This document shows positions 23,696-36,728 of a DNA stretch of 64,000 nt, piece by piece. The notes beneath the pieces are model-generated. The model searched no databases and was not told the DNA's origin. It saw nothing but the letters and a program-made list of their open reading frames with translations. Position numbers and translations under genes: made by a program. Source of the DNA: Paracyclopina nana (lineage: Eukaryota; Arthropoda; Copepoda; Cyclopoida; Cyclopettidae); assembly GCA_019096065.1 (NCBI GenBank), contig JAGUCH010000003.1:6510001-6574000 (forward strand), given 5' to 3'. The stretch's first letter is position 1; every line of letters starts with the position of its first letter.

Positions 23696-24470
23696 TATAT
23701 GATGGAAAGCAATTTTCGCATGTATAATTCAGTTTACCAATTCGTCTCAGTTCATATAACTACACATATATAAAAGCTCTGACGTTTCACTTTATCAAGT
23801 GACACACATTATAAAGTATTTTACAAGGTGTGTTGCTCCTCTGTTACCATGATATTGTCAAAGAAGTAAATCCGATTGGAGAAAAAATGAGAAAATGACA
23901 TGTATGGGGATCGAACCCTGAACGCCAGGATTAGGAGTCCGGAGCTCTACTGACTGAGCTACCAATACAGTTATATAAGATTCTGTTAGAATTCCTTTTT
24001 ATTCTTCTTCTAAGCTGAGCGAAGCTTAGTAGAAGAGTAGAGTCTCTATCAGAGATACCAGACAAAACTTGATATAACAGATCTTTTAGCTCCAAAAAGT
24101 GCCAAATTCAAAATGCACACTTTTTAAGTGACTAATTAACTCTTTCAGCTACTCTTGCACTACTGAGGGCCTCTCAACCCAAGCCCTCATAGTAATGGAT
24201 CAAAATGCTAGGTCAAGATCGTCTAGTCTGGTAACTTCATTAACATTTGAAAATTACTTTCCATCATATAAAATCGTATATATATGTAAACAAATTATAA
24301 AACAGGCTTACAAAATATTTGAGCTCATTTTGCAAGTAAAAATCTCGTAGCATTACTTGGCTCTCGCAAGCTCGAGCCTGCAAAGTTGCCACTCGATTTT
24401 TACTTTACAAAATTTGCTCAGATCTTTCATTAGCTTGTTTTATAAAATGTTTACATATATAAATAGATAT
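23696..24470 (+). mobile_element. Composite foldback/TIR element with tRNA-like core
   Basis: A 775-base insertion with clean junctions against the empty site in copies 2-4. The first part (23696-24273) has inverted repeats starting TATATGATGGAAAG and a tRNA-like sequence on its minus strand. The second part (about 24280-24465) is a foldback with a GTAAAAATC/GATTTTTAC stem. It is inverted relative to the copy at 3035. Confidence 0.7.
23901..23969 (-). tRNA. Degenerate tRNA-like sequence (Arg CCT-like)
   Basis: Same family as 3536-3604, with A box, B box and a CCT anticodon loop. The outer stem is TGTAT paired with ATACA around a bulge. The T stem has only three pairs. A T-rich trailer follows. 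It is probably not functional as a tRNA. Confidence 0.4.
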
Positions 24471-25165
24471 AGATTATACACCTCTAGGCTGGAGGATAAC
24501 AAAAATTATTTTTTGTGTGTCAAGTTACAGATCACTTTAATCATTGGCTATAATTGAATTCAGGCAAACTTTTTTGGATCAATTTTTTGCAAGATATACC
24601 TTAAATTTTGCAGTCTGCAAAAATTAAATAACAACAATAAGCAGAAGTTGTTGGTCATGAGTGGTAAAATCAAGTCCAAAGTGCACAGTAGGGTCACTCC
24701 TAATAAAAAAGTTGCATCATTGAAAAGTACACGAAAATGCACCGTAACTTCAAGAATGCCAAAAATTGGCATTTCCTTGATAAATCCAATTCTAAATCAT
24801 ATGAAATTCATTCTTAAACCAGAACAACGTAAAGAAATTAGTTTTTTTTGGCAGCCAATTGCCTAAATTGATCACAAACATCCCTATTTCAACAAAAATT
24901 GCCACAAATTTGGTTTGCAAAAACTCTGCTAAATCTCATAAGAATGTGGTTGCTTAATAGACATCTCAGCTTATAGTAATTCCAACTAAAGAACATATTC
25001 ATTTTATTGGTTTTGCTTCGCTGCTTTTAGTAATAATCAATACTCATTATTGTTTTTTTTATTGCCAATAAATTGTGAGTATGTTGTTTTCTGAAAGAAA
25101 GTGGCCTGTTTCAAGATAAAAAAATAACTTCAAGATGTAATTTTGAAGGGTGTAAAGTTTATACT

Positions 25166-25718
25166 TTTATTTGATGGAAAGCAATTTTGGCATGTATAAT
25201 TCAGTTTTCCAATTCTTCTCAGTTTCAACTACACAAATATAAAAGCTCTGACATCTTACTCTATCAAGAGACACACATTGTATAGTATTTTATAAGGTGT
25301 GTTGCTCCCCTGTTTGACACCAAAAAATAGGACATATTAGTCCATGAAGTAAATCTCATAGCAGAAAAAAGTAAAAAAGTACATCTTTCTCAAATGGGAT
25401 CAAACCCTGGACATCTGGTTTAGGATTCTGACACTCTACTGACTGACCTACTGATTGACTAACTATAGTGTTGGAAAAATTTCTTTTCTATCTCTGACCT
25501 CTGGTGAAAAAGCTGAGCTGAGCTTAGTAGAAGAGTAGTCTCTATTAGAGATACCAGACAAAACTTGATCTAACACATCTTTTAGCTTGAAAAAAGTGCA
25601 AAATTTTTAATTGATTAATCAATGCTTCCAGCTTGTCTTGCACTACTGAGGGCCCCTCAACCTAAGCCCTCAAAGTAATGGATCAGATGCTGAGTCAAGA
25701 TTGCCTGGTCTGGTTACT
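25166..25718 (+). mobile_element. Old truncated copy of the TIR/tRNA-like element
   Basis: Fifth array copy of the truncated element beside a mucin stop codon. Confidence 0.6.
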
Positions 25719-25748
25719 CAGCACCTCCTGACTTATCAAGTAATTGTA

Positions 25749-28700
25749 CTATACAATTGGACCACTTTCTGTGGATCCTTTACCAGCAGTAGTTCCAGTG
25801 CTTGGCATGGTACCAGTTGTTGTGATTGTCATATGAGTGGTTCTCTGGGTTGAACCAGTTCCAAGTGGTGTAAAAGTGCTCAGAGTTCCATGGTTGGTTA
25901 TTGTGCCTGCACTTGTCCTTAGAGTTGATGTTGTTGCACTGTCAGTCTTGGTGGTTGCTGTGGTTGTTTGAATTGTAGGCAGGTTATTTTGGACTGTTTC
26001 CACTGTACTCTGGTAGGAGTTAACACTCTCAAGCAAGGCCTGGGTTGCTGTGATATCATCTTTGGTGACTTGGGTCAATAGCTCCAGAATTTGTTGGCTA
26101 AGTGCTACAATGGCATCACGAATTTCAAGAATTTTAGAAAGATTGACAACAACAAGAGATGACATCAGGGTAATTTGACTATCCATGTCTGCTTTTAAAG
26201 ATGCCAACTGCTGTTGCTCCAATGCACCTCTTTGTTGGGGAAACAAGAGCTTATGCAGAGGGTTCTTAGCTGCTTCTGAGCTAAGCAACTCAGCTATTTT
26301 AGCTAAAATTGCAGATTGCACATCATTGATGATAGACGAGATTTCATTTAGGGTCCTCTCAACAACAGCCACTGGACTTAGACGGGTTGTATCAATTGCT
26401 GATGAGCTCATGCCTGACATAAATGAAGTGACCCCACTAGTTGTAACAGCAGTCTGGATAGATGTGGTTTGATCTGTAGCTGTTGTGCCTACAGCTGTGA
26501 CAGTGGCAGAAGTTGTGTCAATGTTTGAAGTTGTGTCAATGTTTGAAGTTGTGTCAATGTTTGAAGTTGTGCCTCCTGGGGTTCCAACTGAGGTTACACC
26601 TATGTCTGATGTTGTGCCAGGAGTGAAAGTAGTGCCACTTACACTGGAAGTTTGTCCTGATGATGTTTGTTCTGTGTTTGAAGTGCCTCCAGCTGTGACA
26701 GAAGTGGTGGGAATCAATGAGGATGTACCACCTGGAGTTTCAGCTGAGGTTGTAGCCAAGTCTGATGTTGTTCCTTCTGTGATTGGATTTGATGTTGACA
26801 AACCAGGTGTAAATGTTGTCCCTTTAACTGTGGAAGTTTGGCCAGTTGTAGTTGCACCTTGAGTTGATGTGGGTCCAGGTGTGACATTTGTTGTAGTTGT
26901 GCCTCCAGGTGTCCCTGGTGAGGTTGAAGCCAGGTCTGAAGTTGAGCCAGCTGTTGGGGAAGTAGATGTTGAACCAGGGGTAAATGTTGTCCCTCTAACT
27001 GTTGAAGACTGTCTGGATGTGGTTTGATCTGTAGCTGTTGTGCCTACAGCTGTGACAGTGGCAGAAGTTGTGTCAATGTTTGAAGTTGTGCCTCCAGGGG
27101 TCCCAACTGTGGATGGACCAATGTCTGATGTTGTGCCAGTTGTGAGGGGATTTGATGTTGAGCCAGGAGTGAAAGTAGTGCCACTTACACTGGAAGTTTG
27201 TCCTGATGATGTTTGTTCTGTGCTTGAAGTGCCTCCAGCTGTGACAGAAGTGGTGGGAATCAATGAGGATGTACCACCTGGAGTTTCAGCTGAGGTTGTA
27301 GCCAAGTCTGATGTTGTTCCTTCTGTGATTGGATTTGATGTTGACAAACCAGGTGTAAATGTTGTCCCTTTAACTGTGGAAGTTTGGCCAGTTGTAGTTG
27401 CACCTTGAGTTGATGTGGGTCCAGGTGTGACATTTGTTGTAGTTGTGCCTCCAGGTGTCCCTGGTGAGGTTGAAGCCAGGTCTGAAGTTGAGCCAGCTGT
27501 TGGGGAAGTAGATGTTGAACCAGGGGTAAATGTTGTCCCTCTAACTGTTGAAGACTGTCTGGATGTGGTTTGATCTGTAGCTGTTGTGCCTACAGCTGTG
27601 ACAGTGGCAGAAGTTGTGTCAATGTTTGAAGTTGTGCCTCCTGGGGTCCCAACTGAGGATGGACCAATGTCTGATGTTGTGCCAGTTGTGAGGGGATTTG
27701 ATGTTGAGCCAGGAGTGAAAGTAGTGCCACTTACACTGGAAGTTTGTCCTGATGATGTTTGTTCTGTGCTTGAAGTGCCTCCAGCTGTGACAGAAGTGGT
27801 GGGAATCAATGAGGATGTACCACCTGGAGTTTCAGCTGAGGTTGTAGCCAAGTCTGATGTTGTTCCTTCTGTGATTGGATTTGATGTTGACAAACCAGGT
27901 GTAAATGTTGTCCCTTTAACTGTGGAAGTTTGGCCAGTTGTAGTTGCACCTTGAGTTGATGTGGGTCCAGGTGTGACATTTGTTGTAGTTGTGCCTCCAG
28001 GTGTCCCTGGTGAGGTTGAAGCTAGGTCTGAAGTTGAGCCAGCTGTTGGGGAAGTAGATGTTGAACCAGGGGTAAATGTTGTCCCTCTAACTGTTGAAGA
28101 CTGTCTGGATGTGGTTTGATCTGTAGCTGTTGTGCCTACAGCTGTGACAGTGGCAGAAGTTGTGTCAATGTTTGAAGTTGTGCCTCCTGGGGTCCCAACT
28201 GAGGATGGACCAATGTCTGATGTTGTGCCAGTTGTGAGGGGATTTGATGTTGAGCCAGGAGTGAAAGTAGTGCCACTTACACTGGAAGTTTGTCCTGATG
28301 ATGTTTGTTCTGTGCTTGAAGTGCCTCCAGCTGTGACAGAAGTGGTGGGAATCAATGAGGATGTACCACCTGGAGTTTCAGCTGAGGTTGTAGCCAAGCC
28401 TGATGTTGTTCCTTCTGTGATTGGATTTGATGTTGACAAACCAGGTGTAAATGTTGTCCCTTTAACTGTGGAAGTTTGGCCAGTTGTAGTTGCACCTTGA
28501 GTTGATGTGGGTCCAGGTGTGACATTTGTTGTAGTTGTGCCTCCAGGTGTCCCTGGTGAGGTTGAAGCTAGGTCTGAAGTTGAGCCAGCTGTTGGGGAAG
28601 TAGATGTTGAACCAGGGGTAAATGTTGTCCCTCTAACTGTTGAAGACTGTCTGGATGTGGTTTGATCTGTAGCTGTTGTGCCTACAGCTGTGACAGTGGC

Positions 28701-30265
28701 AGAAGTTGTGTCAATGTTTGAAGTTGTGCCTCCAGGGGTCCCAACTGAGGATGGACCAATGTCTGATGTTGTGCCAGTTGTGAGGGGATTTGATGTTGAG
28801 CCAGGAGTGAAAGTAGTGCCACTTACACTGGAAGTTTGTCCTGATGATGTTTGTTCTGTGCTTGAAGTGCCTCCAGCTGTGACAGAAGTGGTGGGAATCA
28901 ATGAGGATGTACCACCTGGAGTTTCAGCTGAGGTTGTAGCCAAGTCTGATGTTGTTCCTTCTGTGATTGGATTTGATGTTGACAAACCAGGTGTAAATGT
29001 TGTCCCTTTAACTGTGGAAGTTTGGCCAGTTGTAGTTGCACCTTGAGTTGATGTGGGTCCAGGTGTGACATTTGTTGTAGTTGTGCCTCCAGGTGTCCCT
29101 GGTGAGGTTGAAGCCAGGTCTGAAGTTGAGCCAGCTGTTGGGGAAGTAGATGTTGAACCAGGGGTAAATGTTGTCCCTCTAACTGTTGAAGACTGTCTGG
29201 ATGTGGTTTGATCTGTAGCTGTTGTGCCTACAGCTGTGACAGTGGCAGAAGTTGTGTCAATGTTTGAAGTTGTGCCTCCTGGGGTCCCAACTGAGGATGG
29301 ACCAATGTCTGATGTTGTGCCAGTTGTGAGGGGATTTGATGTTGAGCCAGGAGTGAAAGTAGTGCCACTTACACTGGAAGTTTGTCCTGATGATGTTTGT
29401 TCTGTGCTTGAAGTGCCTCCAGCTGTGACAGAAGTGGTGGGAATCAATGAGGATGTACCACCTGGAGTTTCAGCTGAGGTTGTAGCCAAGTCTGATGTTG
29501 TTCCTTCTGTGATTGGATTTGATGTTGACAAACCAGGTGTAAATGTTGTCCCTTTAACTGTGGAAGTTTGGCCAGTTGTAGTTGCACCTTGAGTTGATGT
29601 GGGTCCAGGTGTGACATTTGTTGTAGTTGTGCCTCCAGGTGTCCCTGGTGAGGTTGAAGCTAGGTCTGAAGTTGAGCCAGCTGTTGGGGAAGTAGATGTT
29701 GAACCAGGGGTAAATGTTGTCCCTCTAACTGTTGAAGACTGTCTGGATGTGGTTTGATCTGTAGCTGTTGTGCCTACAGCTGTGACAGTGGCAGAAGTTG
29801 TGTCAATGTTTGAAGTTGTGCCTCCAGGGGTCCCAACTGAGGATGGACCAATGTCTGATGTTGTGCCAGTTGTGAGGGGATTTGATGTTGAGCCAGGAGT
29901 GAAAGTAGTGCCACTTACACTGGAAGTTTGTCCTGATGATGTTTGTTCTGTGCTTGAAGTGCCTCCAGCTGTGACAGAAGTGGTGGGAATCAATGAGGAT
30001 GTACCACCTGGAGTTTCAGCTGAGGTTGTAGCCAAGTCTGATGTTGTTCCTTCTGTGATTGGATTTGATGTTGACAAACCAGGTGTAAATGTTGTCCCTT
30101 TAACTGTGGAAGTTTGGCCAGTTGTAGTTGCACCTTGAGTTGATGTGGGTCCAGGTGTGACATTTGTTGTAGTTGTGCCTCCAGGTGTCCCTGGTGAGGT
30201 TGAAGCTAGGTCTGAAGTTGAGCCAGCCGTTGGGGTATTAGATGCTGAAGTCGGTGTTGTTTGAC
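25749..30265 (-). CDS. Mucin-like Ser/Thr repeat exon, copy 6
   Basis: An exon of 4517 bases (about 1504 residues) with seven repeats, exactly two more than copies 2 and 3. All landmarks are shared: phase-1 3' splice site, the 182-residue unit, the shortened and tripled last unit, the helical domain, the Thr-rich tail and TAG. One repeat in the middle carries the Gly-for-Asp variant of copies 3 and 4, suggesting sequence exchange between copies. The start exon was not found. Confidence 0.8.
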
Positions 30266-30479
30266 CTGTAAATAGGCAATGTGATAATGTTTCTGCTTAG
30301 TTCCCTTGATTGCTCCATTTTGTATTTTTTTAATGTTTAAACTTGAACATAGAGGCATGGTATGGGAAAAAACCAAGCAAGACTGGGCTTACTATATTAT
30401 ATCTACTCCGAAAGCTGATGATTTTTAAATTATTTTAGAAATGCTGTGTGATTGCAATTCCTGCAGAAATAATTTTATT

Positions 30480-31256
30480 TATATGATGGAAAGCAATTTT
30501 CGCATGTATAATTCAGTTTACCAATTCGTCTCAGTTCATATAACTACACATATATAAAAGCTCTGACGTTTCACTTTATCAAGTGACACACATTATAAAG
30601 TATTTTACAAGGTGTGTTGCTCCTCTGTTACCATGATATTGTCAAAGAAGTAAATCCGATTGGAGAAAAAATGAGAAAAAATGACATGTATGGGGATCGA
30701 ACCCTGAACGCCAGGATTAGGAGTCCGGAGCTCTACTGACTGAGCTACCAATACAGTTATATAAGATTCTGTTAGAATTCCTTTTTATTCTTCTTCTAAG
30801 CTGAGCGAAGCTTAGTAGAAGAGTAGAGTCTCTATCAGAGATACCAGATAAAACTTGATCTAACAGATCTTTTAGCTCCAAAAAGTGCCAAATTCAAAAT
30901 GCACACTTTTTAAGTGACTAATTAACTCTTTCAGTTACTCATGCACTACTGAGGGCCTATCAACCCAAGCCCCCATAGTAATGGGTCAAAGGCTAGTGCC
31001 TGATCGTCTAGTCTGGTAACTTCATCAACATTTGAAAATTACTTTCCATCATATAAAATCGTATATATATGTAAACAAATTATAAAACAGGCTTACAAAA
31101 TATTTGAGCTCATTTTGCAAAGTAAAAATCTCGTAGCATTACTTGGCTCTCGCAAGCTCGAGCCTGCAAAGTTGCCACTCGATTTTTACTTTACAAAATT
31201 TGCTCAGCTATTTTATTAGCTTGTTTTATAAAATGTTTACATATATAAATAGATAT
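30480..31256 (+). mobile_element. Composite foldback/TIR element with tRNA-like core
   Basis: Nearly identical to the copy at 23696-24470 and at the same position in the unit, so duplicated with it. A tRNA-like stretch on the minus strand lies at 30687-30755. Confidence 0.7.
30687..30755 (-). tRNA. Degenerate tRNA-like sequence (Arg CCT-like)
   Basis: It matches the sequence at 23901-23969, with good A and B boxes and poor acceptor and T stems. It is part of the composite element. Confidence 0.4.
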
Positions 31257-31959
31257 AGATTATACACCTCTAGGCTGGAGGATAACAAAAATTATTTTTT
31301 GTGTGTCAAGTTACAGATCACTTTAATCATTGGCTATAATTGAATTCAGGCAAACTTTTTTGGATCAATTTTTTGCAAGATATACCTTAAATTTTGCAGT
31401 CTGCAAAAATTAAATAACAACAATAAGCAGAAGTTGTTGGTCATGAGTGGTAAAATCAAGTCCAAAGTGCACAGTAGGGTCACTCCTAATAAAAAAGTTG
31501 CATCATTGAAAAGTACGCGAAAATGCACCGTAACTTCAAGAATGCCAAAAATTGGCATTTCCTTGATAAATCCAATTCTAAATCATATGAAATTCATTCT
31601 TAAACCAGAACAACGTAAAGAAATTAGTTTTTTTTGGCAGCCAATTGCCTAAATTGATCACAAACATCCCTATTTCAACAAAAATTGCCACAAATTTGGT
31701 TTGCAAAAACTCTGCTAAATCTCATAAGAATGTGGTTGCTTAATAGACATCTCAGCTTATAGTAATTCCAACTAAAGAACATATTCATTTTATTGGTTTT
31801 GCTTCGCTGCTTCGCTGCTTTTAGTAATAATCAATACTCATTATTGTTTTTTTTATTGCCAATAAATTGTGAGTATGTCGTTTTCTGAAAGAAAGTGGCC
31901 TGTTTCAAGATAAAAAAATAACTTCAAAATGTAATTTTGAAGGGTGTAAAGTTTATACT

Positions 31960-32512
31960 TTTATTTGATGGAAAGCAATTTTGGCATGTATAATTCAGTT
32001 TTCCAATTCTTCTCAGTTTCAACTACACAAATATAAAAGCTCTGACATCTTACTCTATCAAGAGACACACATTGTATAGTATTTTATAAGGTGTGTTGCT
32101 CCCCTGTTTGACACCAAAAAATAGGACATATTAGTCCATGAAGTAAATCTCATAGCAGAAAAAAGTAAAAAAGTACATCTTTCTCAAATGGGATCAAACC
32201 CTGGACATCTGGTTTAGGATTCTGACACTCTACTGACTGACCTACTGATTGACTAACTATAGTGTTGGAAAAATTTCTTTTCTATCTCTGACCTCTGGTG
32301 AAAAAGCTGAGCTGAGCTTAGTAGAAGAGTAGTCTCTATTAGAGATACCAGACAAAACTTGATCTAACACATCTTTTAGCTTGAAAAAAGTGCAAAATTT
32401 TTAATTGATTAATCAATGCTTCCAGCTTGTCATGCACTACTGAGGGCCCCTCAACCTAAGCCCTCAAAGTAATGGATCAGATGCTGAGTCAAGATTGCCT
32501 GGTCTGGTTACT
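31960..32512 (+). mobile_element. Old truncated copy of the TIR/tRNA-like element
   Basis: Sixth array copy of the truncated element, beside the stop codon of mucin copy 7. Confidence 0.6.
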
Positions 32513-32542
32513 CAGCACCTCCTGACTTATCAAGTAATTGTA

Positions 32543-35500
32543 CTATACAATTGGACCACTTTCTGTGGATCCTTTACCAGCAGTAGTTCCAGTGCTTGGC
32601 ATGGTACCAGTTGTTGTGATTGTCATATGAGTGGTTCTCTGGGTTGAACCAGTTCCAAGTGGTGTAAAAGTGCTCAGAGTTCCATGGTTGGTTATTGTGC
32701 CTGCACTTGTCCTTAGAGTTGATGTTGTTGCACTGTCAGTCTTGGTGGTTGCTGTGGTTGTTTGAATTGTAGGCAGGTTATTTTGGACTGTTTCCACCGT
32801 ACTCTGGTAGGAGTTAACACTCTCAAGCAAGGCCTGGGTTGCTGTGATATCATCTTTGGTGACTTGGGTCAATAGCTCCAGAATTTGTTGGCTAAGTGCT
32901 ACAATGGCATCACGAATTTCAAGAATTTTAGAAAGATTGACAACAACAAGAGATGACATCAGGGTAATTTGACTATCCATGTCTGCTTTTAAAGATGCCA
33001 ACTGCTGTTGCTCCAATGCACCTCTTTGTTGGGGAAACAAGAGCTTATGCAGAGGGTTCTTAGCTGCTTCTGAGCTAAGCAACTCAGCTATTTTAGCTAA
33101 AATTGCAGATTGCACATCATTGATGATAGACAAGATTTCATTTAGGGTCCTCTCAACAACAGCCACTGGACTTAGACGGGTTGTATCAATTGCTGATGAG
33201 CTCATGCCTGACATAAATGAAGTGACCCCACTAGTTGTAACAGCAGTCTGGATAGATGTGGTTTGATCTGTAGCTGTTGTGCCTACAGCTGTGACAGTGG
33301 CAGAAGTTGTGTCAATGTTTGAAGTTGTGTCAATGTTTGAAGTTGTGTCAATGTTTGAAGTTGTGCCTCCTGGGGTTCCAACTGAGGTTACACCTATGTC
33401 TGATGTTGTGCCAGGAGTGAAAGTAGTGCCACTTACACTGGAAGTTTGTCCTGATGATGTTTGTTCTGTGTTTGAAGTGCCTCCAGCTGTGACAGAAGTG
33501 GTGGGAATCAATGAGGATGTACCACCTGGAGTTTCAGCTGAGGTTGTAGCCAAGTCTGATGTTGTTCCTTCTGTGATTGGATTTGATGTTGACAAACCAG
33601 GTGTAAATGTTGTCCCTTTAACTGTGGAAGTTTGGCCAGTTGTAGTTGCACCTTGAGTTGATGTGGGTCCAGGTGTGACATTTGTTGTAGTTGTGCCTCC
33701 AGGTGTCCGTGGTGAGGTTGAAGCCAGGTCTGAAGTTGAGCCAGCTGTTGGGGAAGTAGATGTTGAACCAGGGGTAAATGTTGTCCCTCTAACTGTTGAA
33801 GACTGTCTGGATGTGGTTTGATCTGTAGCTGTTGTGCCTACAGCTGTGACAGTGGCAGAAGTTGTGTCAATGTTTGAAGTTGTGCCTCCAGGGGTCCCAA
33901 CTGTGGATGGACCAATGTCTGATGTTGTGCCAGTTGTGAGGGGATTTGATGTTGAGCCAGGAGTGAAAGTAGTGCCACTTACACTGGAAGTTTGTCCTGA
34001 TGATGTTTGTTCTGTGCTTGAAGTGCCTCCAGCTGTGACAGAAGTGGTGGGAATCAATGAGGATGTACCACCTGGAGTTTCAGCTGAGGTTGTAGCCAAG
34101 TCTGATGTTGTTCCTTCTGTGATTGGATTTGATGTTGACAAACCAGGTGTAAATGTTGTCCCTTTAACTGTGGAAGTTTGGCCAGTTGTAGTTGCACCTT
34201 GAGTTGATGTGGGTCCAGGTGTGACATTTGTTGTAGTTGTGCCTCCAGGTGTCCCTGGTGAGGTTGAAGCCAGGTCTGAAGTTGAGCCAGCTGTTGGGGA
34301 AGTAGATGTTGAACCAGGGGTAAATGTTGTCCCTCTAACTGTTGAAGACTGTCTGGATGTGGTTTGATCTGTAGCTGTTGTGCCTACAGCTGTGACAGTG
34401 GCAGAAGTTGTGTCAATGTTTGAAGTTGTGCCTCCTGGGGTCCCAACTGAGGATGGACCAATGTCTGATGTTGTGCCAGTTGTGAGGGGATTTGATGTTG
34501 AGCCAGGAGTGAAAGTAGTGCCACTTACACTGGAAGTTTGTCCTGATGATGTTTGTTCTGTGCTTGAAGTGCCTCCAGCTGTGACAGAAGTGGTGGGAAT
34601 CAATGAGGATGTACCACCTGGAGTTTCAGCTGAGGTTGTAGCCAAGTCTGATGTTGTTCCTTCTGTGATTGGATTTGATGTTGACAAACCAGGTGTAAAT
34701 GTTGTCCCTTTAACTGTGGAAGTTTGGCCAGTTGTAGTTGCACCTTGAGTTGATGTGGGTCCAGGTGTGACATTTGTTGTAGTTGTGCCTCCAGGTGTCC
34801 CTGGTGAGGTTGAAGCCAGGTCTGAAGTTGAGCCAGCTGTTAGGGAAGTAGATGTTGAACCAGGGGTAAATGTTGTCCCTCTAACTGTTGAAGACTGTCT
34901 GGATGTGGTTTGATCTGTAGCTGTTGTGCCTACAGCTGTGACAGTGGCAGAAGTTGTGTCAATGTTTGAAGTTGTGCCTCCAGGGGTCCCAACTGAGGAT
35001 GGACCAATGTCTGATGTTGTGCCAGTTGTGAGGGGATTTGATGTTGAGCCAGGAGTGAAAGTAGTGCCACTTACACTGGAAGTTTGTCCTGATGATGTTT
35101 GTTCTGTGCTTGAAGTGCCTCCAGCTGTGACAGAAGTGGTGGGAATCAATGAGGATGTACCACCTGGAGTTTCAGCTGAGGTTGTAGCCAAGTCTGATGT
35201 TGTTCCTTCTGTGATTGGATTTGATGTTGACAAACCAGGTGTAAATGTTGTCCCTTTAACTGTGGAAGTTTGGCCAGTTGTAGTTGCACCTTGAGTTGAT
35301 GTGGGTCCAGGTGTGACATTTGTTGTAGTTGTGCCTCCAGGTGTCCCTGGTGAGGTTGAAGCCAGGTCTGAAGTTGAGCCAGCTGTTGGGGAAGTAGATG
35401 TTGAACCAGGGGTAAATGTTGTCCCTCTAACTGTTGAAGACTGTCTGGATGTGGTTTGATCTGTAGCTGTTGTGCCTACAGCTGTGACAGTGGCAGAAGT

Positions 35501-35953
35501 TGTGTCAATGTTTGAAGTTGTGCCTCCTGGGGTCCCAACTGAGGATGGACCAATGTCTGATGTTGTGCCAGTTGTGAGGGGATTTGATGTTGAGCCAGGA
35601 GTGAAAGTAGTGCCACTTACACTGGAAGTTTGTCCTGATGATGTTTGTTCTGTGCTTGAAGTGCCTCCAGCTGTGACAGAAGTGGTGGGAATCAATGAGG
35701 ATGTACCACCTGGAGTTTCAGCTGAGGTTGTAGCCAAGTCTGATGTTGTTCCTTCTGTGATTGGATTTGATGTTGACAAACCAGGTGTAAATGTTGTCCC
35801 TTTAACTGTGGAAGTTTGGCCAGTTGTAGTTGCACCTTGAGTTGATGTGGGTCCAGGTGTGACATTTGTTGTAATTGAAGTTGTAGCCAAGTCTGATGTT
35901 AATCCTGCTGTGATTGGATTTGATGTTGAATCAGGTGTAAATGTTGTTGCTTT
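32543..35953 (-). pseudogene. Mucin-like repeat gene, copy 7, 5'-truncated
   Basis: This is the rightmost unit. Stop codon, Thr tail, helical domain and five repeats are intact. Upstream of about 35875 the reading frame passes into a short diverged repeat relic and is then cut at 35954 by a composite mobile element. The normal 3' splice site and first residues are missing. One codon in the helical domain differs (Ser to Leu, near 33133). The frame stays open, so it could still form the 3' part of a chimeric transcript, but no start is visible and it is best called a truncated copy. Confidence 0.7.
35876..35953 (-). repeat. Diverged relic of the mucin repeat at the array edge
   Basis: About 26 codons still align with the Ser-Asn-Pro-Ile-Thr to Asp-Leu-Ala-Thr-Thr part of the 182-residue unit but with several substitutions. 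It joins abruptly to a modern repeat with an internal deletion. Edge repeats that escape homogenisation typically look like this. Confidence 0.55.
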
Positions 35954-36728
35954 TATATGATGGAAAGCAATGTTAACATGTATAATTCAGTTTTCCAATT
36001 TGTCTCAGTTCATATACTAACTAGAAAAGCTCTTACGTTTTTCTTTTTCAAGTGACTCACATTATTAAGCTTTTTATAAGGTGTGTCGCTCCCCTGTTTG
36101 TCCAGATACCATGATATAGCTCAAGAAGTGAATCCCATTGTAGAAAAAATGAGAAAAAATGCCATGTATGGGGATCAAACCTGATTATCTAGATTAGGAG
36201 TCAGATGCTCTACTGACTGAGCTACTGATAACTTTGTTGTTCGCATTTCTTCTTTAAACTGACATAGGAACTCTTCTACTATGCTTAGCTCAGCTTAGTA
36301 GACAAGTCTCTATGAGAGATACCAGATAAAACTTGATCTAACTCATCCTTTAGCTCCAAATAGTGCCAAATTCAAAATGCACACTATTTTATTGATTGAT
36401 TAACGCTTTCACCTACTCTTGCACTACTGAGGGCCTCTCAATCCAAGCCCTCATAGTAATGGATCAGATGCTAAGTTAAGATTGCAAGGTCTGGTAGCTT
36501 CATTAACTTTTGAAAATTTCTTTCCAGCGTGTAAAATTGTATGTATATGTAAACAAATTATAGAACAGGCTTACAAAATATCTGAGCTCATTTTGAAAAA
36601 TAAATATCTGGTACCTTCCTTTGGATCTTGCAAGCTCAAGCCCGCAAAGTTCAATTTTTACTTTACAAAATTTGCTCAGATTTTTTATTAGCTTGTTTTA
36701 TAAATTGTTTACATATATAAATAGTTAT
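35954..36728 (+). mobile_element. Diverged composite element bounding the array
   Basis: Same structure as 23696-24470 but with many substitutions. It starts with TATATGATGGAAAGCAA, contains a tRNA-like relic on the minus strand at 36165-36230, and ends in a foldback with a TTTACATATATAAATAG terminus. It forms the right edge of the mucin array. Confidence 0.6.

Larger units (their letters stand above)
23482..25748. other. Spacer between mucin copies 5 and 6
   Basis: This spacer carries the composite element at 23696-24470, inserted into the T/A-rich segment next to the half-hairpin remnant, and the truncated element at 25166-25718. One repeat of a short GCTTCGCTGC-type motif is missing near 25020 compared with the other spacers. 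No gene is supportable. Confidence 0.6.
30266..32542. other. Spacer between mucin copies 6 and 7
   Basis: Same layout as 23482-25748, with the composite element at the same site (30480-31256) and the truncated element at 31960-32512. The shared insertion site shows that the spacers at 23.5 and 30.3 kb descend from one duplicated unit. No gene is supportable. Confidence 0.6.
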
